Source: an uncultured Bacilli bacterium (GTDB taxonomy: Bacteria > Bacillota_I > Bacilli_A > RF39 > UBA660). Taken from it: a DNA stretch of 21,035 nucleotides. The position numbers were made by a program, and so were the translations under genes. Shown piece after piece: positions 15,598 through 21,035 of this stretch. The DNA is taken from contig CANQFX010000015.1 in the NCBI GenBank assembly GCA_947600015.1, forward strand, positions 1-21,035. The letters run 5' to 3'. The notes under the pieces are model-generated. The model was not told where the DNA came from, searched no databases, and saw nothing but the letters and a program-made list of their open reading frames with translations. Numbering within the stretch: position 1 is the first letter of the stretch; every line of letters begins with the position of its first letter.

Positions 15598-18234
15598 TTA
15601 TCTTTTTAAAACTTTATTTGGTTTTTGTTGTGACGTATTAATTGGATTACATTTTTTTTGAATATATTCTGTAATATCTTGATAGATACTTTCTATATGC
15701 GGATTCAATATAGAAAAATTTACATGCTTTAATGAAGTATTTTTATCATAATGTATTCTTTCTAGTTTTCCGTTGTCTATTAAAGTACAGTAATTTAGAT
15801 TTGTTCCAAAGATTCTCTGACCACGAACGGTATGAGGATTGATGATGGCACCAGTTCTTTCTAGATTTGCTCCCTCAATGTCTATATTGGTAAAATCGGC
15901 TGGTGAATCAGGGGAAGATCGATTGATCAAGATACATCCTTTTAAATTTGTGTGATAAAGACATTTTTCTTCTATTAATTGCGGATCAATTTGGGCACCT
16001 GTATCTTCTAGATTAGCCACTCGAATATCAATACCAGTGAAATCGGCAGGTTCTTTTTTCATAGAATCAGGGGAAGATTGATTGATCAAGGTACATCCCT
16101 TTATATTTGCGCGATAAAGAGATTTATCTTTTATTAATTGTGGATCAATTTGAGCATTCGTATTTTCTAGGTTTGCATTCTTAATATTAACACCGGTAAA
16201 ATCGGCTGGTGAATCAGGGGAAGATCGATTGATAAGAGTACAACCTTTTACATTTGTGCTATCAAGAGATTTTCCTTTTATTAATTGAGGATCAATATTG
16301 GCATTGGAGTCTTTAAAATTCTTCCATGTGACATCGATACCATCAAAGGAAACTTCACTTAAATCTAGATATTTTAGAATTTCTTCGTTGCATTTTATTA
16401 TGTTTAGCAATTCAGGTAGCAAACATTGTAGAAGCTCTTTTTCTATTTTAATTCTTTCTTTTTTCCATATTTTTTTACTATATTTTACTAGTTCTCCTTT
16501 TAGTAATATAGCAATTTCTTCTTTTGCATCGGAATCCTGTTGTAATTGAGAAAGTATATTTGGATTAAAAATTTTATTTTGTGTACTATTTGGATTACCT
16601 GCTGTCTGAATATACTCTATTATTTCTTGGTAAATATTATGGGGATCAAATCTGCAAAATTTAACATGTTCCAATGAAGTGGTCTCATCATAAAATATTC
16701 CTTTTAGTTTTCCATTGTCTATTAAAGTACAATGATTTAGCTTTGTTCCAGAGATTATCTTATCATGAACTGTATGAGGATTGATAATAGATCCCGTTTT
16801 TTTCAGATTTGCACACTGAATTTCAACATTAGTAAAATCTTTTCCTGTCATATTACAATTTTGTAAGTTGGTTCTATATAGTGTTTTGTTCTTGACTGTT
16901 TGGGGATCAATATTGGCATTGGAGTCTTTAAAATTTTTAAATGTAATATCAATGCCATCAAAAGAAACTTCACTTAGATCTAAATATTTTAGAATTTCTT
17001 CGTCTGCTTTTATTTTTTCTAGCAATGCAGGTAACAAACATTGTAGGAGATCCTTTTCTATTTTAATTCTTTCTTTTTTCCATCTTTTTTTACTGTATTC
17101 TATTAGTTTGCTTTTTAATAGTGTAGCTATTTCTTTTTTTGCGTCTAGATCTTGTTGTAATTGAGAAAGTATATTTGGATTAAAAACTTTATTTCGAGTA
17201 ATATTTGGATTATCTATTGTTTGAATATATTCTGTAATATCTTGGTAGATATTATGTGGGTCAAACGGGTCAAATATAGAAAATGTGATATGGTTGAATG
17301 AAGTGCCTTTATCATAATGTATTCCTTCCAATTTTCCATTGTCTATTAAAGTACAGTAATTTAGATTTGTTCCTTTTATTGTTTGGCAAAAAACGGTATG
17401 AGGATTGATCATGGCACCCGTATTTTCTAGGTTTGTTCCGACAATCAAAACACCAGTAAAATCGGCATGAGATAAATTCAATCCTTTTACATTTGTGTCA
17501 CAAAGAGATTTTCCATCTATTAATTGTGGGTCAATTTGAGCATTCGTATTTTCTAGGTTTGCTCTCTGAATATTAACACCAGTAAAATCGGCATGAGATA
17601 AATCTAATCCTTTTACATTTGTGCCATGAAGAGATTTTCCATCTATTAATTGCGGGTCAATTTGAGCATTCGTATTTTCTAGGTTTGCATCACATATATT
17701 AACACCAGTAAAATCGGCAGGTTCGCTTTTTAGAGAATCAAGGGAAGATAGATTAATAAAAGTACATCCTTTTAGATTTGCATTATTAAGAGCTTTTTCT
17801 TCTATTCGTTGGGGATCGATTTGGGCATTCGTATTTTCTAGGTTTGCTCCCTGTATATCAACACCAGTGAAATCTTTTCCTGCCATATTGCAATTTTGTA
17901 AGTTGGTGTTGTATAGTGTTTTGCCCTTGACCGTTTGGGGATCAATATTGGCATTTGAGTCTTTAAAATTCTTATCTGTGACATCGATATCAGTAAAAGA
18001 GGTTTCGCTCAAATCTAAATATTTTAGAATTTCTTCGTCTTTTGTTATGATTTCTAATAATGCAGGTAGCAAACATTGCATTAAATCTTTTTGTATTTTG
18101 ATTCTTTCTTCATTCCATTTTTTTGTATTATGTTTTATTAGTTCTTCTTTTAATAATCTAGCAATTTCTTTTGTTGCATTTGAATCCTGTTGTAATTTAG
18201 AAAGTATATTTGGATTAATATCAATCATAATCAT
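15598..18234 (-). CDS. Three-module pentapeptide-repeat-like fusion protein B
   Basis: At 878 residues this is the largest ORF in the window, with three full N-caps: residues 1-85, about 350-435 and about 556-640. Module 1 has five motif units, module 2 only two (SNANIDPQ and GSIINPH, the shortest body seen), and module 3 four. Both junctions read NK[VI]FNPNILSQLQQD, so a module tail lacking its last residues is joined to a cap lacking its first residues (near 17185 and 16567). Two units of module 3 share a shortened insert (SSPDSPADF) that drops the Lys/Glu part and occurs in no other gene, so it was copied within the gene. AAAGGAG lies upstream of the start and 30 nt follow before the next gene. 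Function unknown. Confidence 0.92.
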   Translation of the reverse strand: MIMIDINPNILSKLQQDSNATKEIARLLKEELIKHNTKKWNEERIKIQKDLMQCLLPALLEIITKDEEILKYLDLSETSFTDIDVTDKNFKDSNANIDPQTVKGKTLYNTNLQNCNMAGKDFTGVDIQGANLENTNAQIDPQRIEEKALNNANLKGCTFINLSSLDSLKSEPADFTGVNICDANLENTNAQIDPQLIDGKSLHGTNVKGLDLSHADFTGVNIQRANLENTNAQIDPQLIDGKSLCDTNVKGLNLSHADFTGVLIVGTNLENTGAMINPHTVFCQTIKGTNLNYCTLIDNGKLEGIHYDKGTSFNHITFSIFDPFDPHNIYQDITEYIQTIDNPNITRNKVFNPNILSQLQQDLDAKKEIATLLKSKLIEYSKKRWKKERIKIEKDLLQCLLPALLEKIKADEEILKYLDLSEVSFDGIDITFKNFKDSNANIDPQTVKNKTLYRTNLQNCNMTGKDFTNVEIQCANLKKTGSIINPHTVHDKIISGTKLNHCTLIDNGKLKGIFYDETTSLEHVKFCRFDPHNIYQEIIEYIQTAGNPNSTQNKIFNPNILSQLQQDSDAKEEIAILLKGELVKYSKKIWKKERIKIEKELLQCLLPELLNIIKCNEEILKYLDLSEVSFDGIDVTWKNFKDSNANIDPQLIKGKSLDSTNVKGCTLINRSSPDSPADFTGVNIKNANLENTNAQIDPQLIKDKSLYRANIKGCTLINQSSPDSMKKEPADFTGIDIRVANLEDTGAQIDPQLIEEKCLYHTNLKGCILINRSSPDSPADFTNIDIEGANLERTGAIINPHTVRGQRIFGTNLNYCTLIDNGKLERIHYDKNTSLKHVNFSILNPHIESIYQDITEYIQKKCNPINTSQQKPNKVLKR

Positions 18235-18264
18235 ACATTTTCTCCTTTCTGTTTTATGAATCTT

Positions 18265-19203
18265 TTATTTTTTTAAAACTTTATTTAATGCTTTCTTTAA
18301 TGTAGTAATTGGATTACATGCCGTTCGGATATTTTCTGTAATGTTGTGATAGATATTGTGTGATTCCAATGTAGAAAATTTTACATGTTTTAATGAAGTG
18401 TCTTTATCATAATATATTCCTTCTAGATTCCCGTCATCTATTAAAGTACAGTAATTTAGATTTGCTCCAGAGATTTCTTGATAACGAACGGTATGAGGAT
18501 TAATGATAGCACCCGTTCCTTCTAGATTCGCTTCTTGAATATAAACACCGTTAAAATTGGCATGAGATAAATCTAATCCTTTTACATTTGTGTACTTAAG
18601 AGATTTATTTTCTATTAATTGTGGATCAATTTGAGCATTCGTATTTTCTAGATTTGCCCACCGAATATCAACACCTGTAAAATCGGCAGGTTCTCTTTTC
18701 AGAGAATTCAGAGAAGATAGATTAATAAAAGTACATCCTTTTGCATTTGTGCCATAAAGAAATTTATATTTTATTAATTGTGGATCAATTTGGGCATTTG
18801 TATCTTCTAGATTTGCAAACTTAATATCAACACCAGTAAAATTAGCATGCGATAAATCTACACCCTTTAAATTTGTATGAAATAGTGTTTTACCTTGTAT
18901 CGTTTGAGGATCAATATTGGCATTCGAGTCTTTAAAATTCTTATGTGTAACATCAATACCATCAAAAGAGGCTTCACTTAGATCCAAATATTTTAGAATT
19001 TCTTCGCCTTTTGTTATGATTTTTAATAGTTCAGGCAGTAAATATTGTAATAAATCTTTTTGTATTTTCATTCTTTCTTTTTTCGAATTTTGTTTACTAT
19101 ATCTTATTAGTTTCCTTTTTAATAATTTAGCCATTTTTTTAGTTGCATTTGAATCCTGTTGCAATTTAGAAAGTATACTTGGATTTACATCAATCGAACC
19201 CAT
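18265..19203 (-). CDS. Pentapeptide-repeat-like protein A (first gene of the array)
   Basis: A 312-residue paralog with four motif units. The start at 19203 (MGSIDVNPSILSKLQQ) is chosen because AGAAAGGAG lies 5 nt upstream and because it aligns with all other caps. The frame stays open to a TTG at 19284, but that start has no Shine-Dalgarno and would add 27 residues absent from the paralogs. The cap has RYSKQNSKKERMKIQKDLLQ and LLQYLLP, with Tyr rather than Cys, linking it to the gene at 13181-14266. The tail is IYHNITENIRTACNPITTLK followed by ALNKVLKK. As the promoter-proximal gene it presumably heads one mRNA for the whole array, since no terminator hairpin is evident in any spacer. Function unknown. 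Confidence 0.92.
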   Translation of the reverse strand: MGSIDVNPSILSKLQQDSNATKKMAKLLKRKLIRYSKQNSKKERMKIQKDLLQYLLPELLKIITKGEEILKYLDLSEASFDGIDVTHKNFKDSNANIDPQTIQGKTLFHTNLKGVDLSHANFTGVDIKFANLEDTNAQIDPQLIKYKFLYGTNAKGCTFINLSSLNSLKREPADFTGVDIRWANLENTNAQIDPQLIENKSLKYTNVKGLDLSHANFNGVYIQEANLEGTGAIINPHTVRYQEISGANLNYCTLIDDGNLEGIYYDKDTSLKHVKFSTLESHNIYHNITENIRTACNPITTLKKALNKVLKK

Positions 19204-19533
19204 AGAATTTCTCCTTTCTGATAGATCTTTCGTTTTTAAAGAATTAATCTCAAGTTTATCATTGTCATATCTATCGTTTAACAATGGTATTTCTACTTAT
19301 TTTTTGTAAATAGAAAGGTTGTTTTCATATATTGTTTGATATTTTCACTATATTTTGTTCTTTTAGGAAACGGGGATTTCTTTTTGGTTTATTTCTGAAT
19401 GAAATAGAGTATTTATTGGGGTTTCCTTTTTGTAAGCATTTATTATACAAATTTTATGTGGTTTTGTCAATAAAAACGTTGACAAATCATAGGAAAAATG
19501 CTATAGTTTATCTACTTATGAGGGGGAAGGAAT
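19204..19533. other. Divergent intergenic region between array and lipoprotein gene
   Basis: This 330-bp gap must hold the control region of both transcription units. The lipoprotein promoter at its right end is clear. For the array no strong hexamer pair is visible; the best is TTGTTA (19284-19279) and TGATAA (19261-19256) with a 17-nt spacer, which is weak. A 7-bp inverted repeat, AGGAAAC (19365-19371) and GTTTCCT (19421-19427), brackets a smaller hairpin, ATTTC (19391-19395) with GAAAT (19401-19405), and is followed by T on the plus strand. It could be an operator or a structured leader of the array mRNA. The plus-strand ORF crossing it looks like chance. Confidence 0.5.
19479..19507 (+). 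promoter_or_regulatory. Strong promoter for the lipoprotein gene
   Basis: TTGACA (19479-19484), a 17-nt spacer and TATAGT (19502-19507) form a near-consensus SigA promoter. Transcription would begin near 19514, leaving a leader of about 20 nt that contains the purine-rich AGGGGGAAGG Shine-Dalgarno region (19521-19530) just before the ATG at 19534. Confidence 0.85.
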
Positions 19534-20331
19534 ATGAAAAATTTGACAATAAAAAATGCGAAGAAATTAAAAACAATCTTAGGTATGGGAGCAATTGCTC
19601 TTGTGATGTCTTTTACTGGTTGTGAAGAGACTGTTGTGGAAGATGCAACAGAAATTTATGATGTTATTGATAGTCAAGGTGAGGATATTGAAATTAAGAC
19701 ACAAGTATTAGATGTTCCAGGAGAAGACTTTCAATTGGTCGTAGAGTATTCTTTAGATCCTAATGCACAAAAGCATTGGAGGATTACCGATAATAAAAAA
19801 CTTTATACCAAGGTATATACGAAAGGATTAAAAGAGGGCGTTAAGGTATGGATTGATAATGTGCATACCGATACCACTCTTGTCGCAACCAAAAGTGCAA
19901 TGAATGGAATTTTACAAGATAGTATGGATGATCGTATTCATAATAGTTTAATGTATGGTTTTCCTATTGATAATGATACTGCCTTGTATGCGGCTAATGA
20001 AATCGATGGACAAAATGATACGTTTATTGCCGGAAGTGTTTATGGTTTTAATGGAACTACTTCTGGAACAGTAGTAGAACAGAGATTTTTAGATGAAGAC
20101 TATTTAGAAAAAGGAGTGTATGCTAATAAAATATCTTCTGTTTATGGTCTTTTAATTCAAAAGGGTGAGGAAGAACCATATGGTGTTGATGTTTCTTCTG
20201 ATATTATTGTAACTGCCTATAATAAAGTTCAGAAAAAAGATGATAGTGGAAATATTAAAGTTTATCAATATCATCGGGATGGTTCTTATTCTATAATAGA
20301 ATCAGATGATGAAAAACAAAAAGCAAAATAA
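19534..20331 (+). CDS. Secreted lipoprotein of unknown function
   Basis: A 265-residue protein with a lipoprotein signal peptide: basic N-terminus (MKNLTIKNAKKLK), hydrophobic core (residues 14-26) and a lipobox ending SFTGC, so Cys30 would be diacylated and the protein anchored outside the membrane. The mature part starts with an acidic linker (EETVVEDATEIYD). It continues with alternating hydrophobic/polar stretches suggesting a beta-rich domain, with recurring V-Y-G/VYGFNG and Tyr-rich segments, and ends in a charged tail (IIESDDEKQKAK). No transmembrane helix follows and no catalytic motif is recognised. It is transcribed alone, from the promoter at 19479-19507 to the terminator at 20331-20357, and divergently from the array. 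Shared control with the array is possible but not shown. Confidence 0.9.
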   Translation: MKNLTIKNAKKLKTILGMGAIALVMSFTGCEETVVEDATEIYDVIDSQGEDIEIKTQVLDVPGEDFQLVVEYSLDPNAQKHWRITDNKKLYTKVYTKGLKEGVKVWIDNVHTDTTLVATKSAMNGILQDSMDDRIHNSLMYGFPIDNDTALYAANEIDGQNDTFIAGSVYGFNGTTSGTVVEQRFLDEDYLEKGVYANKISSVYGLLIQKGEEEPYGVDVSSDIIVTAYNKVQKKDDSGNIKVYQYHRDGSYSIIESDDEKQKAK

Positions 20332-20357
20332 AAAGTGGATGAAAATTCACTTTTTTT
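20331..20357 (+). terminator. Rho-independent terminator with GAAA loop
   Basis: AGTGGAT (20334-20340) pairs with ATTCACT (20345-20351), including one G-U pair, around a GAAA tetraloop (20341-20344). A-residues before and seven T after (20351-20357) extend the stem and supply the U-tract. It begins at the stop codon of the lipoprotein gene. Confidence 0.88.
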
Positions 20358-20400
20358 GTGATGGTAATTATTTCAAAATGTAAAAAAAAGTAAAGTAGAA

Positions 20401-20429
20401 TTGAAAAAAACGTTGAAATCCCTTATAAT
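20401..20429 (+). promoter_or_regulatory. Promoter for parE
   Basis: TTGAAA (20401-20406), a 17-nt spacer and TATAAT (20424-20429) match the SigA consensus closely. The leader of about 25 nt holds AAGGAG (20447-20452), 8 nt before the ATG at 20461. Confidence 0.85.
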
Positions 20430-20460
20430 GATTATTAGTTAGATACAAGGAGTGATAATC

Positions 20461-21035
20461 ATGGCCTTAACATATGATGAAAAGTCAATTAAGATTCTAG
20501 AGGGGCTAGAGGCAGTTAGAAAACGACCTGGGATGTATATTGGTTCTACAGATAAAAGAGGATTACATCATTTGGTATGGGAAATTGTTGATAATTCTAT
20601 GGATGAAGCCATTAATGGATTTGGTGATTTAATAAAAATTGTGATTCATAAAGATAATTCAATTAGTGTAGAAGATCATGGTCGAGGATTACCTACGGGA
20701 ATGCATGCTTCTGGAAAAACTACCCCAGAAGTTATTTTTACGGTTCTTCATGCTGGAGGAAAATTTGAAAGTGATGGGTATAAAGTATCTGGAGGATTAC
20801 ATGGGGTAGGCTCTAGTGTTGTTAATGCTTTATCAAAGTGGTTAGAAGTTACGATCAGAAAAGATAAAGAAGAATATTATATTCGCTTTGAAAATGGAGG
20901 AAATGTTGCGGTTCCTTTAAAAAAGATAGGTACTACGAATAAAACAGGGACGATTGTTCGCTTTTTACCCGATGATACGATTTTTTCTACTACGCATTTT
21001 TCTTACACTACGATCTGCGAGAGGATGCAAGAGTC
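20461..21035 (+). CDS. parE: DNA topoisomerase IV subunit B, 5' part
   Basis: The first 191 codons of a type IIA topoisomerase ATPase subunit; the gene continues beyond the window. The GHKL ATPase fold is clear: LEGLEAVRKRPGMYIGSTD at residues 13-31, EIVDNSMDEA at 41-50 with catalytic Glu41 and Mg-binding Asn45, EDHGRGLPTG at 71-80 with Asp72, and the glycine-rich lid GGLHGVGSSVVNAL at 111-124. ParE decatenates daughter chromosomes together with ParC. The choice of ParE over GyrB rests on GKTTPEVIFTVLHAGGKFES and DDTIFSTTHFSYTTICERMQE, which follow the Gram-positive ParE pattern. parC would be expected next, outside the window. The start is fixed by AAGGAG and the family-typical N-terminus. 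Confidence 0.93.
   Translation, partial: MALTYDEKSIKILEGLEAVRKRPGMYIGSTDKRGLHHLVWEIVDNSMDEAINGFGDLIKIVIHKDNSISVEDHGRGLPTGMHASGKTTPEVIFTVLHAGGKFESDGYKVSGGLHGVGSSVVNALSKWLEVTIRKDKEEYYIRFENGGNVAVPLKKIGTTNKTGTIVRFLPDDTIFSTTHFSYTTICERMQE

Larger units (their letters stand above)
5734..19203 (-). repeat. Tandem array of ten pentapeptide-repeat-like paralogs (13 modules)
   Basis: Ten ORFs lie head to tail on the minus strand with spacers of 30, 30, 32, 14, 19, 30, 30, -4 and 5 nt in reading order. All ten are intact. Nine share an N-terminal cap (residues 1-85), internal units and a C-terminal cap; the last (5734-7122) is divergent. Units come in a 42-residue form (126 bp) and a 53-residue form (159 bp, with an 11-residue insert ending in EPADF). 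Each unit carries T[N/G]A.I[D/N]P[Q/H]. By count the array holds about 59 such motifs. In every standard module the first unit reads SNANIDPQ and the last reads INPHTV or IDPHTV. The bodies are runs of A[N/D]L..-type pentapeptides, which suggests a right-handed quadrilateral beta-helix broken by a regular loop. Confidence 0.95.

Noticed and set aside
5734..19203. CRISPR array or non-coding satellite, because of the regular 126/159-bp periodicity
   Set aside because: The repeats are imperfect, in frame and translate to one protein unit; there are no short identical repeats with unique spacers and no cas genes.
5734..19203. Calling the array genes quinolone-resistance (Qnr-like) proteins
   Set aside because: Only the pentapeptide character is shared. 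The N-caps, the IDPQ interruptions and the closing caps do not match Qnr or MfpA architecture, and clustering ten such genes is not known for them.
19204..19284. N-terminal extension of the first array gene from a TTG at 19284
   Set aside because: No Shine-Dalgarno at the TTG, the 27 extra residues are absent from all paralogs, and AGAAAGGAG sits 5 nt before the ATG at 19203.
19332..19625. 97-codon plus-strand ORF over the intergenic gap and the lipoprotein start
   Set aside because: It overlaps the strong promoter and the lipoprotein gene in another frame; its composition looks like translated A/T-rich spacer.
1..21035. Mycoplasma/Spiroplasma genetic code (TGA as Trp)
   Set aside because: TGA serves as a stop in ATGA overlaps, Trp is encoded by TGG, and the conserved proteins read correctly with the standard bacterial code.

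Overview
The window is AT-rich bacterial DNA that reads with standard stop codons: TGA ends genes in ATGA overlaps at 897-900 and 8333-8336, and Trp is TGG. Strong AAAGGAG-type Shine-Dalgarno sites, A/T-rich codons and a Firmicutes-style ParE, RecD2 and MtaB suggest a low-GC Bacillota, possibly one of the uncultured gut Bacilli/Mollicutes-like lineages. That placement is inference; no marker here fixes the genus.

Left part (1-5744). A truncated SpoVB-type polysaccharide flippase on the minus strand diverges from a small doubtful ORF and a membrane-anchored acidic protein (897-1880), which ends at a hairpin terminator. A separate promoter at 1960-1988 drives what looks like a three-gene unit: mtaB (tRNA methylthiotransferase), recD2 (helicase) and a 54-residue Met-rich membrane microprotein. 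It ends at a bidirectional terminator.

Centre (5734-19203, minus strand). About 13.5 kb is one unbroken run of ten intact, co-directional, paralogous genes for pentapeptide-repeat-like proteins. Gaps run from a 4-nt overlap to 32 nt, and every gene has its own Shine-Dalgarno. Nine share an N-terminal helical cap of about 85 residues, a variable number of 42- or 53-residue units carrying a T[N/G]A.I[D/N]P[Q/H] motif, and a C-terminal cap. The tenth (5734-7122) is a divergent relative. Two ORFs are fusions of two and three whole modules, so the ten ORFs hold 13 modules and about 59 repeat motifs. From the promoter-proximal end the order reads A-B-C-A'-B'-D-E-D'-E'-F, where primes mark the closest siblings; this points to block duplication. 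Near-identical stretches of 44-79 bp indicate recent copying or gene conversion. The function is unknown. This array is the unusual system of the window.

Right part (19204-21035). A 330-bp divergent intergenic region carries a near-perfect sigma-70 promoter for an outward-facing lipoprotein gene (19534-20331) that ends in a GAAA-loop terminator. Then come a strong promoter and the 5' part of parE (topoisomerase IV subunit B), which runs off the window.

No tRNA, rRNA, insertion sequence, CRISPR array or phage gene was recognised.
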